DNA of 64,000 bases from JBDWFY01 sp039976075 (GTDB lineage Bacteria > Pseudomonadota > Alphaproteobacteria > Rhizobiales > Stappiaceae), in NCBI GenBank assembly GCA_039976075.1, contig JBDWFY010000001.1, positions 248,001 to 312,000 on the forward strand, given 5' to 3'. Below the pieces are notes generated by a model that was not told the origin of the DNA, ran no database searches, and was given only the letters and a program-made list of their open reading frames with translations. Both the position numbers and the translations under genes were made by a program. Below, piece by piece: positions 41,373 to 50,478 of this stretch. Position 1 is the stretch's first letter, and each line of letters begins with the position of its first letter.

Positions 41373-42941
41373 CGGACGGTTGGCAAATCGGTCTTCGTAA
41401 TCCACTGCAACTTCGTAAGTTGGATCTTCGATCACCGACACTTCGACCATGCTGCCCGCTTTATCCAGCAGTTTGACGCAATCCGGGGAGAGATGGCGCA
41501 GATGCAGGCGTTTGTTTTTAGCTTTGTATCGTGCAGCCACATTGTCGATGACCTCAAGACCGGAATGATCGACCACGCGTGACTCTATAAAATCAATGAT
41601 CACATCGTCCGGATCGTTTTCCGGATCGAACAAGTCCTGAAATCCGCTTACAGAGCCGAAGAAGAGCGGCCCTGCGAGCGTGTAGACCTTTTCGCCATCT
41701 TCATTGATGGTTGTCCGCGCGGATATCCGGCCGGCTGCATTCCAGGCATAGGCCAGGGCTGATACAATCACGCCGACAACAACTGCAACTGCCAGATCGC
41801 TGTACACCGTCACCCCGGTGACCAGCACGATAACAACGGCGTCCGTTCTTGGGATCTTGTGCATGATGCGGAATGTGCGCCAGGCGAAAGTACCGACCAC
41901 CACCATAAACATCACGCCGACCAAAGCTGCGAGAGGGATAATCTCGATCAGGGGCGAGGCGAAGAGTATGAAACCAAGTAGAAACAAGGCAGCTGCCAGC
42001 GCCGCAATGCGCGTACGGCCACCCGACTTCACGTTGATGATTGACTGACCGATCATCGCGCAGCCACCCATGCCGCCGAAGAAGCCGGTGACGGTATTGG
42101 CAACACCCTGCGCCAGACATTCCTTGGAGGCGCCACCTTTTCGTCCGGTCAATTCAGCGACCAGATTGAGCGTCAGAAGCGATTCAATCAATCCGATTGC
42201 CGCAAGGATGACCGAATAGGGCAGAATGATCCAGAATGTTTCCATCGTCAGGGGAACACTGGGAATATGAAATGGCGGCAGACCACCGGCAATACTCGAC
42301 ATATCACCAACCGAGCGCAGGTCGAGATTGAAACCGATGACAATCAACGTCACTGCGACGATGGCAACCAGCGGTGCGGGAACGGCGGTCGTAATTTTCG
42401 GCACTACCCAGATAATCAGCATGGTCAGCACAACAAAGCCCAGCATCAGATAGAGTTGCATGCCTGTCATCCAGTGCTGCGATCCGGATGCATCCGCGAT
42501 TTTAAACTGCCCAAGCTGGGCCAGAAAAATTACGATCGCCAGACCGTTGACAAACCCGAGCATCACCGGCGCAGGCACCATCCGAATGAATTTCCCCCAC
42601 CGCATAACGCCGAAGAAAATCTGCAGGATTCCCATCAGAACCACTGTCGCAAAAAGATATTCGACACCGTGATTGACCACCAGAGATACCATCACCACAG
42701 CGAGAGCCCCGGTAGCACCGGAGATCATGCCGGGACGGCCGCCAAAAAGCGCCGTGATAAGACCAACGATAAAGGCAGCGTAAAGCCCCACCAGAGGTTC
42801 GACCTGGGCAACGAATGCAAAAGCGACAGCTTCGGGCACCAGGGCCAGAGCGACCGTCAGACCGGCAAGAATTTCAGTTTTGATTAGTAACGGGGAAACA
42901 CTGGACGGCGCTCCGATAAGCGCGGCAATCTTTTGCTGCAC
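41364..42941 (-). CDS. SulP-family anion transporter with STAS domain
   Basis: 525 residues. About 10-12 membrane segments carry the SulP blocks ILAGLTVALALVPEAVAFAFVA, GLYAAFIVGLITALFGGRPGMISGATGALAVV and GFFGGMGGCAMIGQSIINVKSGGRTR. A C-terminal STAS domain covers about 430-525 (VYTLAGPLFFGSVSGFQDLF, VIIDFIESRVVDHSGLEVID), with the conserved D-H-S near the usual phosphorylation-site position. Members move sulfate, bicarbonate or dicarboxylates with Na+ or H+. An FNR-like box lies about 100 bp upstream. The anion cannot be named. Confidence 0.92.
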   Translation of the reverse strand: MQQKIAALIGAPSSVSPLLIKTEILAGLTVALALVPEAVAFAFVAQVEPLVGLYAAFIVGLITALFGGRPGMISGATGALAVVMVSLVVNHGVEYLFATVVLMGILQIFFGVMRWGKFIRMVPAPVMLGFVNGLAIVIFLAQLGQFKIADASGSQHWMTGMQLYLMLGFVVLTMLIIWVVPKITTAVPAPLVAIVAVTLIVIGFNLDLRSVGDMSSIAGGLPPFHIPSVPLTMETFWIILPYSVILAAIGLIESLLTLNLVAELTGRKGGASKECLAQGVANTVTGFFGGMGGCAMIGQSIINVKSGGRTRIAALAAALFLLGFILFASPLIEIIPLAALVGVMFMVVVGTFAWRTFRIMHKIPRTDAVVIVLVTGVTVYSDLAVAVVVGVIVSALAYAWNAAGRISARTTINEDGEKVYTLAGPLFFGSVSGFQDLFDPENDPDDVIIDFIESRVVDHSGLEVIDNVAARYKAKNKRLHLRHLSPDCVKLLDKAGSMVEVSVIEDPTYEVAVDYEDRFANRPAT

Positions 42942-43244
42942 ACTGGATCCTTATGGCTTTTTAGGCGATTGACAGGAAGAAAATACGGTACTCGAAGATG
43001 CAGCTCAGAACGACGTTGCCGCTGAACGCAAATTTGATTCAAGTCAAACTTATGCGCTATTTAATCGATTTACTGCGGTGCAGCAAGGGCAATTAAGGCC
43101 CCATTTGGCAGGATTTGGCATTATAGCGCATTTTTGCTGTGTGCATGGTCACATTGAAACTATCGACCACCGCCAGTTGAACGACTATCTATGCAGGACA
43201 ATAGATTCGTGGATCCGCTTACCCCATCCACCCTGGGAGGAAAT
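42942..43244. other. Divergent intergenic region between sulP and the aminotransferase
   Basis: 303 bp, AT-rich in the middle, with a FNR/FixK-like box at 43034-43047 (TTGAT-TCAA-GTCAA). A TTGGCA...TTATAG pair near 43106-43126 is a possible plus-strand promoter. No gene or RNA is recognised. Confidence 0.5.
43034..43047. promoter_or_regulatory. FNR/FixK-like box
   Basis: TTGAT-TCAA-GTCAA matches TTGAT-N4-RTCAA, the alphaproteobacterial FNR/FixK consensus. It lies about 93 bp upstream of sulP and about 200 bp upstream of the aminotransferase gene, so oxygen-linked control of sulP is the likelier reading. Confidence 0.45.
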
Positions 43245-44402
43245 ATGAAGCCCACCAATCCGGTCTTCACCGGCGTCAAGACCACAGTCTTTGAGACCAT
43301 GTCGCGTCTTGCCATGGCCCATGATGCCATCAATCTGGGTCAGGGCTTCCCGGATGTCGACGGACCGCTGGACATCCGCGAAGCAGCCGCGGACGCGCTG
43401 AAAACCGGACCAAATCAATATCCTCCAATGTTGGGATTGCCGCAATTACGGCAGGCGGTGGCAGACTGCAACAGGCGCTTTTACGGCCTGGAAGTCGACT
43501 GGCAGAGAGAAGTGATGGTCACCTCAGGGGCCACGGAAGCACTTGCGGATGCGATATTTGCGCTTGTTGAGCCAGGCGATGAAGTGGTGCTGATCGAACC
43601 ACTATACGACTGCTACCTGCCACTGGTGCGCCGGGCAGGGGGCATCGTCAGACGCGTTCGGGTGTCACCACCTGACTGGCGACTTGATGTGGATGCTCTC
43701 AGAGCGGCTTTTTCTGACCGGACGAAACTTGTTTTGCTCAACAACCCGATGAACCCGTCGGCGAAAGTTTTTACCGAAACGGAACTGGGCACCATTGCTC
43801 AACTCTGTCTTGAACATGATGCCTATGCTCTGTGTGATGAAGTATATGAGCACATTGTATTTGATGACCGTGCTCACGTCCCCTTGATGACACTCGACGG
43901 GATGCGCGAAAGGACCGTAAGGATTGGGTCGGCGGGCAAAACGTTTTCTCTAACCGGCTGGAAAGTTGGATACATAACAGCGCCACCCCATTTGTTGGAC
44001 CCCATTGCCAAAGCTCATCAATTTGTCACGTTTACAACGCCACCTGACCTGCAGGCTGCCGTCGCTTTCGGCCTCAATAAACCTGACGATTACTACCAGG
44101 GTCTCGCGGCTGAGATGCAGAGCAAACGCCAGCGCATTGGCGAAGGTTTGAAGAAAATCGGCATTCCGGTGTTGCCATGTGAGGGCACATACTTTGTCAC
44201 GTGCGATATGCGTGAACTGGATCTGGGCGACAATGACGTCGCCATTGCCGAACGCCTGACAAAAGATGCTGGAGTTGCCTGCGTTCCGGTGTCAGCTTTC
44301 TATGTTTCAGAAGGCCCCGCGCATTTCGTTCGCTTCTGTTTTTGTAAAAAGGACACCGTGATAGATGCCGCGCTGGAACGCCTTGCCAACTTCCTGAAGT
44401 GA
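43245..44402 (+). CDS. PLP-dependent class I/II aminotransferase (kynurenine/methionine aminotransferase-like)
   Basis: 385 residues from ATG 43245, which has a strong GGGAGGAAAT site; the frame extends to 43191 without need. Fold type I features: the substrate-side INLGQGFPD, GATEAL, NNPMNPSAK (variant of NPHNPTGK), Asp198 in CDEVYEH, and Schiff-base Lys232 in SAGKTFSLTGWK, with a C-terminal RFCF arginine. The N-terminal block resembles YbdL/kynurenine aminotransferase (KAT/CCBL) proteins. It stands alone between sulP and a small secreted protein. Amino donor unknown. Confidence 0.9.
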   Translation: MKPTNPVFTGVKTTVFETMSRLAMAHDAINLGQGFPDVDGPLDIREAAADALKTGPNQYPPMLGLPQLRQAVADCNRRFYGLEVDWQREVMVTSGATEALADAIFALVEPGDEVVLIEPLYDCYLPLVRRAGGIVRRVRVSPPDWRLDVDALRAAFSDRTKLVLLNNPMNPSAKVFTETELGTIAQLCLEHDAYALCDEVYEHIVFDDRAHVPLMTLDGMRERTVRIGSAGKTFSLTGWKVGYITAPPHLLDPIAKAHQFVTFTTPPDLQAAVAFGLNKPDDYYQGLAAEMQSKRQRIGEGLKKIGIPVLPCEGTYFVTCDMRELDLGDNDVAIAERLTKDAGVACVPVSAFYVSEGPAHFVRFCFCKKDTVIDAALERLANFLK

Positions 44403-44445
44403 GCGGCAAGGCGTGCGAATAAGTGGGTTCCTGAGCCCAACAGGC

Positions 44446-44775
44446 CTAGTTTTTCTCGGCAATCTCGCTCCACTGGCCGCCTGCACCGCAGACTTGGTAA
44501 AGCAGTTTCTCATTATCGTTGCGGTCCTCAATCGGCGATCCGATTGAAATGACGGCACCTTGGCCATAGACCAGATTATGGTGCAAACAGATTTCCGCAT
44601 TGGCAGAGTCTGAATCTTTGACCCATTTACTGTCGTTGCAAATGAATCCTCCGATAGAAAAGCCTTCCGAAAACAAACCGCCGTTCAGGTAACAGCCTGA
44701 AACATCATCCGACGCCATGGCAACGGGCGCTGACATCAGACTCGCAATCGCAAACGCATAAATTGTATGCTTCAT
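44446..44775 (-). CDS. Small secreted Cys-containing protein (DUF1496-like)
   Basis: 109 residues from ATG 44775 with a GGGGGAAA site. After the signal peptide (MKHTIYAFAIASLMSAPVAMA) there are two similar segments: GCYLNGGLFSEGFSIGGFIC and EICLHHNLVYGQGAVISIG...YQVC. Each has Cys, a hydrophobic-Tyr/Phe-x-x-G core and a second Cys, suggesting two disulfide-linked repeats. The Y-x-x-G-A-V-I pattern recalls DUF1496. It is convergent with the aminotransferase gene. Function unknown. Confidence 0.65.
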   Translation of the reverse strand: MKHTIYAFAIASLMSAPVAMASDDVSGCYLNGGLFSEGFSIGGFICNDSKWVKDSDSANAEICLHHNLVYGQGAVISIGSPIEDRNDNEKLLYQVCGAGGQWSEIAEKN

Positions 44776-45099
44776 GTATTTCCCCCAGTAATCGCATTTC
44801 AATTGGGCGGATTCGCCTGAAACTGTCAAAGCGAATTCACGCTAAAATTGTTGGCGTGATGTGTGTGCAACATTCAAAAAGATTGGTAGCAGGGAAAGCT
44901 GAACGAAGTGTTTGTCTGCGCATCAGTCAACTGGCAGAATCTCGTGAAAATACACCGTCCTTTACGTGAGAGCCACCTTGAACAATTCGCCATCGTATGT
45001 TCTGTCGTTTCGACAAAGTGGGATGCTCGCTATCAAACACAACACTGGATGATGAAAAACGTGCAGGCAATAATATCCTGGTCAAAGGAGTGACGTGTG
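44776..45099. other. Intergenic region before the asparaginase gene
   Basis: 324 bp. Short frames here (for instance 44908-45093) lack ribosome sites and protein character. The AAAGGAG site at 45085-45090 serves the asparaginase gene. I see no hairpin terminator or RNA. Confidence 0.5.
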
Positions 45100-46128
45100 A
45101 TGAATTCGGCTCTGGTAGAGGTTAGTCGTGGCAATCGCACGGAAAGCGTCCATGCTGGCGTGATCGCGATTTCAGATGCCAAAGGGGAACTTGTTGCATC
45201 GATAGGCGACATTTCTCAACTGGTTTACCCGCGGTCTGCCGTGAAAGCCCTCCAGGCCTTGCCGTTGATCGAGAGCGGCGCTGCGGAAGCTCTGGGATTT
45301 GATGATGCGGAACTGGCACTGGCATGCGCCTCACACAATGGTGAGGAGGTTCACGTAAAATCGGCCAGGGTCATGCTTATGAAAGCCGGACTGGAAGAAG
45401 GGGATCTTGAATGCGGGCCACAATGGCCGGGGCGAATGGCCGATGTCGCCAAACTGCATCAGAGCTATTCAAAACCCTGCCCGCTCCACAATAACTGCTC
45501 TGGCAAACATGCCGGATTTCTGGGGTTAGCCAAGACACTTGGCGTTCAGACCAAGGGGTATATCGATGTCGAACATCCTGTCCAGGCGACGATCAGGGAC
45601 GTCCTTTCTGAGTTGACGGGTCACCCGCATCTGGCGAGTGATCACGGTATCGATGGCTGTTCCATTCCGACTTATCCCGTGCCGCTCGATAAGCTTGCCA
45701 AGGCATTTGCGGTGTTTGGTACCGGAGAAGGACTGGCCCAGGATCGAAGAGATGCCTGCGATACCCTTTATGAGGCTTGTGTCAACGAACCGTTCATGGT
45801 GGCAGGTAGTGAGCGTTTCTGCACGGACATCATGCAGGCCATGGAGGGGCGCGTGTTCGTAAAAACAGGCGCGGAGGGCGTGTTTTGCGGGACGGTTCCT
45901 GAACTGGGCCTTGGAATTTCGCTTAAATGCCAAGATGGTACCACACGCGGTGCGGAGGCAATGATGGCCGCTGTCATAGAGACTTTACTCGAACTGGAAG
46001 ATGAACAGGCCATTGTCGTCGGAGGCTATTCCAATCGCCCGATAACCAGTCGAAGAGACGCCATAGTTGGGTATGTTCGCGCAAGTAAAGAATTGCGCGA
46101 TGCATTAGGCACGGCGTTTAGACGCTGA
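45100..46128 (+). CDS. L-asparaginase of the Rhizobium etli (class 3) type
   Basis: 342 residues from ATG 45100, with AAAGGAG nine bases upstream; a GTG lies one codon earlier. Active-site residues of this class appear with a constant offset of two from R. etli ReAV numbering: Ser46 and Lys49 (YPRSAVKALQ), Ser78 (ASHNGE), Cys133 and Lys136 (NNCSGKH), and Cys187 (DGCSIPTYP). These enzymes hydrolyse asparagine to aspartate and ammonia in the cytoplasm and are unrelated to E. coli AnsA/AnsB; the Lys-Cys pair binds zinc in ReAV. It seems monocistronic. Confidence 0.93.
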   Translation: MNSALVEVSRGNRTESVHAGVIAISDAKGELVASIGDISQLVYPRSAVKALQALPLIESGAAEALGFDDAELALACASHNGEEVHVKSARVMLMKAGLEEGDLECGPQWPGRMADVAKLHQSYSKPCPLHNNCSGKHAGFLGLAKTLGVQTKGYIDVEHPVQATIRDVLSELTGHPHLASDHGIDGCSIPTYPVPLDKLAKAFAVFGTGEGLAQDRRDACDTLYEACVNEPFMVAGSERFCTDIMQAMEGRVFVKTGAEGVFCGTVPELGLGISLKCQDGTTRGAEAMMAAVIETLLELEDEQAIVVGGYSNRPITSRRDAIVGYVRASKELRDALGTAFRR

Positions 46129-46168
46129 GGATGGTCGGATTCTGGTGATGCCAACTCATGTGCATCAC

Positions 46169-47542
46169 CTATGAAACCTGATTTCCGTTGATCGTCAAAT
46201 GATGCCACCCACGATTGCCCGCAACCAGGTCCCTTGTTGCTTTGTCGTTCCAACGATATCCGACGATACCTTCCTTGGAGAGTTCTTGGAGCATGTTACC
46301 GGTGATTAGGGCTGGACCAGCTCCTTCGACAACCGTGACGATTACACCGGTTCCCGACTGTCTGATAATGTTGTTGCTGACCAGCACGTTTCGCAAATAT
46401 GGACCCCAGCCGAGGCCAATTCCGACCCAGGGCGCATTTTCAATAACGTTTCCGATGACATTTGTTTCTGCCTCAGCCCAAATACCGTAGCCGAAGCTTG
46501 CAACATCGTTGATGTAGGGTCCTTTGGTGGTAATATTGCGCACGATGTTGTTGGCGCAGATGGCCAGGCGCCCGCCCTCGTTGAAATTCGCAATGGAAAT
46601 TCCCGCAGCGGCTCCATCAACAAGATTGCCGGTTACAACCGCCCCTTCAAACCCGAACTCAGAGTAAATCCCGACTTCTCCGGATCGAAGGCAGGTATTG
46701 TTGCTGATCTGAACGTTTGAACCGGCGTTGGAACGGATTGCAGAAAACGCGCAATCACTGACATGATTATCGGTAATCACAACATTATGGGCGCGAAAGA
46801 CGTTGATACCGTTGCCGTTTTGCCCGGTGCCGCCAGCAAGAGAAAAGATGTTCTTCACTCTGTTGCCGGAAACGATCGTGCCGTCTTCTCCGGCAGCCCA
46901 GCGATGGATCAGAATGCCACCATTGCCGCAATCACGAACCTGATTGTCCCGGATGGTCAGCCCTCTCGCTTCAATCGACCGAATGCCTGCATCGCTGGCG
47001 CCGGATATATCGTTGCGGGTGATATGGCCTGAACTACGATCAATGGCCAGACCGCTCTTGCTGCTTCCTGAGACGATGCAGTCGGTAATCGTGAAATCAG
47101 CCACTTCATTAAAGTGAAGAAGGCCAGGGGTGTAGTCGCCGAGCGGCTGATTTGCACCGTCAAGCATCAATCCCTCAAGGCCGATATGGGCAACATTCTC
47201 AGCGAAGAAGAGATGCCCTTCACCCCTGTAAACAAGTCGGGTCCGGCCGGGTACGCCGACAAGGCGCGCGCCGTCCGGTAGCTTAAGGTTCGAAACCTGA
47301 TAGGTTCCCGCTGTGAGGAAAAGTGGTTTTCCACGTTTGGTTGCATCGTCAATCGCCCGTTGCAGCACGCGGCTTTGATCATCGTCAGCGCTCGGTCTGA
47401 GCCCAAGGTCAGCACCTTCAATGGAACCACGGAGACCTGCAATCTGTGTGTTTCCGGTCGACGCATTGGCGTCGTTCGCTCCTGCGAGCGTCGCTCCGGC
47501 CACAATACCGGTCATGCCGGCTAGAAACTCGCGTCTCTTCAT
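46169..47542 (-). CDS. Tat-exported repetitive beta-helix protein (TIGR03808 type)
   Basis: 457 residues from ATG 47542 (GGTGAG upstream); ATG 47554 is possible but lacks a ribosome site. A twin-arginine signal KRREFLAGMTGIVAGATLAGA is followed by a long parallel beta-helix of about 22-residue turns rich in N-x-(V/I) steps (ITRNDISGASDAGIRSI, LTIRDNQVRDCGNGGILIH, VVITDNHVSDCAFSAIRSN, VQISNNTCLRSGEVGIY). This matches the rhizobial TIGR03808 family of unknown function, probably folded in the cytoplasm and exported. A perfect CtrA box lies directly upstream. Confidence 0.88.
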   Translation of the reverse strand: MKRREFLAGMTGIVAGATLAGANDANASTGNTQIAGLRGSIEGADLGLRPSADDDQSRVLQRAIDDATKRGKPLFLTAGTYQVSNLKLPDGARLVGVPGRTRLVYRGEGHLFFAENVAHIGLEGLMLDGANQPLGDYTPGLLHFNEVADFTITDCIVSGSSKSGLAIDRSSGHITRNDISGASDAGIRSIEARGLTIRDNQVRDCGNGGILIHRWAAGEDGTIVSGNRVKNIFSLAGGTGQNGNGINVFRAHNVVITDNHVSDCAFSAIRSNAGSNVQISNNTCLRSGEVGIYSEFGFEGAVVTGNLVDGAAAGISIANFNEGGRLAICANNIVRNITTKGPYINDVASFGYGIWAEAETNVIGNVIENAPWVGIGLGWGPYLRNVLVSNNIIRQSGTGVIVTVVEGAGPALITGNMLQELSKEGIVGYRWNDKATRDLVAGNRGWHHLTINGNQVS

Positions 47543-47560
47543 TTTTCTCACCATCCGCTG

Positions 47561-47576
47561 TTAACGACTTGTTAAC
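47561..47576 (-). promoter_or_regulatory. Perfect CtrA-binding box
   Basis: TTAA-CGACTTG-TTAAC matches the CtrA consensus TTAA-N7-TTAAC exactly. Because GTTAAC is its own complement, the minus strand also reads TTAA-N7-TTAAC. It lies 19-34 bp upstream of the Tat-exported repeat protein gene, over its promoter, so direct cell-cycle control is likely. Confidence 0.7.
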
Positions 47577-47705
47577 TGCAGAAGGCGTGCCAGAGATAAA
47601 TGTTCGATTTTGATACATATTTTATGATAATTTCAGTGAAATTGGCGCAATTGTGCCGAATTCGGGACTATCAAGGCGCTGCAAACAACCCTCAAAGTAT
47701 CAATT

Positions 47706-48731
47706 TCAAAGCTTTAGCAGGTCCGAAACAGTGTCGACAGCAAGCGAAGCGGCCATTTTGCCTGCTCTGACATCCGCCTCAATTGCGGGAAGTGTTTCCT
47801 TCAGTTCCGGATGCGTTTTCAGCATTTCCAGCAGTCGGTCGCGGAGCATTGACCACATCCAGCTCACCTGCTGATTGCTTCGCCGTTTGGCCAGTTCGCC
47901 TGAGTCGGTCATGATCTGCCTGTGCGCTGCGATTTTTCCCCACAGAGTATCGAGACCGATATTACCGAGGCCGGAAACTGAAATCACCGGGGGCGTCCAC
48001 AAAGGAGATTTAGGAGCCAGAATATTGAGCGCCGCACGGTATTCAGAGGCAGCGGCATCAGCACGTAACTTCCCTTCGCCGTCCGCTTTGTTGACCGCTA
48101 TCATATCGGCAATCTCAAGGACTCCCTTTTTTATACCTTGCAGTTCATCTCCGGCGCCGGGAAGCATCAGCACGAGAAAAAAGTCCACCATCTCTTCGAC
48201 GGTGGTTTCCGATTGGCCAATTCCAACGGTTTCCACGAGGATTATGTCGAACCCGGCGGCTTCGCACAGCAGCATGGTTTCGCGCGTTTTAGCCGCCACG
48301 CCGCCAAGCGTCCCTGAAGATGGTGAGGGGCGGACAAAGGCGTTTACATCAGTCGACAGGCGCGCCATCCGGGTTTTGTCGCCCAGGATGGATCCGCCGG
48401 TTCGGCTTGACGAGGGATCGACTGCCAGCACAGCAACTTTCTTGCCGGATGCCGTCAAGTTGGCACCCAATTGATCGATTGCCGTGGACTTACCCACCCC
48501 CGGCACACCGGTTACGCCGATCCGCCAGGCTTTGCCGGTAAGGGGAAGCAGGTGCTGAATCAGCCTATGCGCCGTGTGCCGATGTGTACTGCGTTTGGAT
48601 TCGACCAATGTGATCGCGCGGGCAAGAGTGGCGTGATCTCCTGCTTCAATTCTCTTTGCAAATTCAGCGAGCGGCACTTGCATGCCACCAGTGCCGGTCG
48701 GATTTTCAGGATCGTGAGATTCGATTGTCAT
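47706..48731 (-). CDS. meaB: MeaB/ArgK-type GTPase, methylmalonyl-CoA mutase chaperone
   Basis: 341 residues: P-loop GVPGVGKST, VDPSSSRTGGSILGDKTRM and PSPSSGTLGGVA (the family hallmark blocks), ILVETVGIGQSE (G3 region), the NKAD base-recognition motif and a C-terminal dimerisation helix. MeaB binds the B12-dependent mutase, gates AdoCbl loading and prevents inactivation, using GTP. The mutase subunits lie about 3 kb away on the same strand, separated by unrelated genes. Confidence 0.95.
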   Translation of the reverse strand: MTIESHDPENPTGTGGMQVPLAEFAKRIEAGDHATLARAITLVESKRSTHRHTAHRLIQHLLPLTGKAWRIGVTGVPGVGKSTAIDQLGANLTASGKKVAVLAVDPSSSRTGGSILGDKTRMARLSTDVNAFVRPSPSSGTLGGVAAKTRETMLLCEAAGFDIILVETVGIGQSETTVEEMVDFFLVLMLPGAGDELQGIKKGVLEIADMIAVNKADGEGKLRADAAASEYRAALNILAPKSPLWTPPVISVSGLGNIGLDTLWGKIAAHRQIMTDSGELAKRRSNQQVSWMWSMLRDRLLEMLKTHPELKETLPAIEADVRAGKMAASLAVDTVSDLLKL

Positions 48732-48848
48732 GCCTTACCGATAGCGCAAACCTGCGGTATCGTCACGAGAGATAACCTGGAACATTGGTCCAGTTCCCAC
48801 GTAGGGACCGATCAGAATGTGAACACACATCCCAAAGGGAGTGAATAA

Positions 48849-49322
48849 ATGGCTATTGGCAACGAACTGACTGTACGGGCCTTTGACTACAGGATCGAAT
48901 TTCCACTCAACGCTGCACCCGCAGGCGTATGGGAAGCCCTTACAAGCAATATCAATGACTGGTGGCTGCCCGATTTTCATGTTGCAGCTCCCGATTCTCA
49001 TGTCAGCCTAAACCCTGTCCCTGGCGGGCACCTCGTTGAGACAACGAGCGATGGGGGAGGGTTGTTGTGGTATACCGTTCACGCCTCCACCCCGGGGCGC
49101 TCATTGACGCTTGTTGGCCCCCTGTGTCTAGACTGTGGTCCAGCCACGACAATGCTGACATTATCGATCGAAGAAAGCGACACAGGTTGTACACTTGTCC
49201 TCGCGGATGCTCTGGTTGGCCATGTGACAGACAAGCTCATTTCCAGTCTGCAGGACGGATGGAAAATGCTGATGGAAGACGGTCTGAAACCATTTGTCGA
49301 AACGGCCGCTAGCGCATCCTGA
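48849..49322 (+). CDS. SRPBCC/AHSA1-like domain protein
   Basis: 157 residues, single domain: FDYRIEFPLNAAPAGVWEALTSNINDWWLPDF at the start (helix-grip fold), then PGGHLVETTSDGGGLLWYTVHASTPGRSLTLVGPL and a long C-terminal helix DKLISSLQDGWKMLMEDGLKPFVE. A GGGAG site precedes the ATG. Such proteins bind hydrophobic ligands or act as co-chaperones of Hsp90 (AHSA1); the ligand is unknown. It is divergent from meaB, with a 117-bp promoter region. Confidence 0.82.
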   Translation: MAIGNELTVRAFDYRIEFPLNAAPAGVWEALTSNINDWWLPDFHVAAPDSHVSLNPVPGGHLVETTSDGGGLLWYTVHASTPGRSLTLVGPLCLDCGPATTMLTLSIEESDTGCTLVLADALVGHVTDKLISSLQDGWKMLMEDGLKPFVETAASAS

Positions 49323-49655
49323 CTTGCAATTGGCGAAGAGAGACGCTGCCGGTCGTCTCCGGTCGAAATGACACGGATGTTCTTGTGACCAGCCAAACAT
49401 TGTCATTTTTCGCATATGTCACAATTAACAATACGCTTAACTCCACAGTCATCCCTTTCGATATGCTGCGGATGTTTGCCACATTTTGTTCCGCATGTTG
49501 CCAAGCTTTTATCGGTATTTTGCCGTGACCGCGCCGTTGTTTATAAAATTTTTACCATAATAGTTGAACACTGCTTAAATCAAACAGGCAAGCTTGCCAT
49601 CCTGCTCACGCAGTAAAGCTATACCTGAAAATTCCCGTTCAAGGAGTTGAAAATT
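49323..49655. other. Intergenic region before the outer-membrane barrel gene
   Basis: 333 bp, AT-rich toward the gene. GAGACG-N8-CGTCTC after the SRPBCC gene is a weak terminator candidate. TTAA-N8-TTAAC at 49425-49441 is one base too long for a CtrA box. The long AT-rich 5' leader ends in AAGGAG. Nothing else is recognised. Confidence 0.5.
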
Positions 49656-50459
49656 ATGCGTTTCTTAGCTCTAGCGCTTGCCGCTGGGATCGGCTTCTCT
49701 TTGCCTGCATCCGCTGCAGATCTTGCCGGTGGCGCGCCATACGGGACGCTAAACAGATCTGTGTTGGAACCGACGTTGGGACTGCGGGGCTCCATTGGAT
49801 TGCGCTATTGGTATTCCCGGGCACAATCCAACACAACCGGTGGTGGCGTGACGTTGTTGGATACTGATAATGTCAGCGGCCACTCTGCCGAGGTCACATT
49901 CAAAATGCAGGATGAGTCTTCGGGCGGTTTCTTGCGAACCTATCTGGGACTTGGTGGTAACTTTGGTGGCGACCAGTCTGCACTGGGTGTAAACGCATCA
50001 AGTTTTGACAGCTCCGGCTTCGGATACATCACATTAGATGGCGGTTGGAATTTTCTCGAGTTTGCCGGTGGTGCTGTGAAGACAGAAGCTTTCATCGGGT
50101 ATCAATATCTCGACGATCAGTTTGATGCGACCTATGGCGGCGTTTCGGTGTCACAGGAGCAGGAATGGCACCTGGTACGATTGGGATTGGGCGCGACAGG
50201 CGATATTACTGATAGGGTCAGCTGGGCTGCGGAAGCTGCCGCTATTCCCTGGGCTTACAATATGACAGCTGGTTCTGACAGCACGTATGCTTACGGTGCG
50301 CAGGCTGACCTTTTTGTCGACTATGCGGTGACGCCGAGTTTCGATGTCGGTGTCGGTGGTCGATACTGGTACTTGCACTCCGATCTTTCATCAACACCAG
50401 GCGCGGAAGTCGAATACCAGCGTTATGGTTTGTTGCTTGAAGCGAAGTATAACTTCTGA
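49656..50459 (+). CDS. Outer-membrane beta-barrel protein
   Basis: 267 residues from ATG 49656 with AAGGAG; TTG 49647 is a less likely start. The signal peptide (MRFLALALAAGIGFSLPASA) is followed by alternating-residue strands: LGLRGSIGLRYWYSRAQS, HSAEVTFKMQ, FLRTYLGLGGNF, FGYITLDGGWNF, KTEAFIGYQYLDD, WHLVRLGLGATGDI, ADLFVDYAVTPSFDVGVGGRYWYLHSD, ending in the BAM recognition Phe (EAKYNF). This is a typical 8- to 10-strand barrel of the Opa/OmpA-like type found in Rhizobiales. The precise role is unknown. Confidence 0.85.
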   Translation: MRFLALALAAGIGFSLPASAADLAGGAPYGTLNRSVLEPTLGLRGSIGLRYWYSRAQSNTTGGGVTLLDTDNVSGHSAEVTFKMQDESSGGFLRTYLGLGGNFGGDQSALGVNASSFDSSGFGYITLDGGWNFLEFAGGAVKTEAFIGYQYLDDQFDATYGGVSVSQEQEWHLVRLGLGATGDITDRVSWAAEAAAIPWAYNMTAGSDSTYAYGAQADLFVDYAVTPSFDVGVGGRYWYLHSDLSSTPGAEVEYQRYGLLLEAKYNF

Positions 50460-50478
50460 AAAAAACGTTTCCCAACTG

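Noticed and set aside
43106..43121. Sigma-54-like GG...GC promoter upstream of the aminotransferase
   Set aside because: The GG-to-GC spacing is nine bases instead of ten, and the flanking consensus is weak.
44908..45093. A 61-codon plus-strand frame before the asparaginase gene
   Set aside because: No ribosome site and no protein-like features; it overlaps the asparaginase leader.
49425..49441. TTAA...TTAAC resembling a second CtrA box
   Set aside because: The spacer is eight bases, whereas the consensus needs seven.
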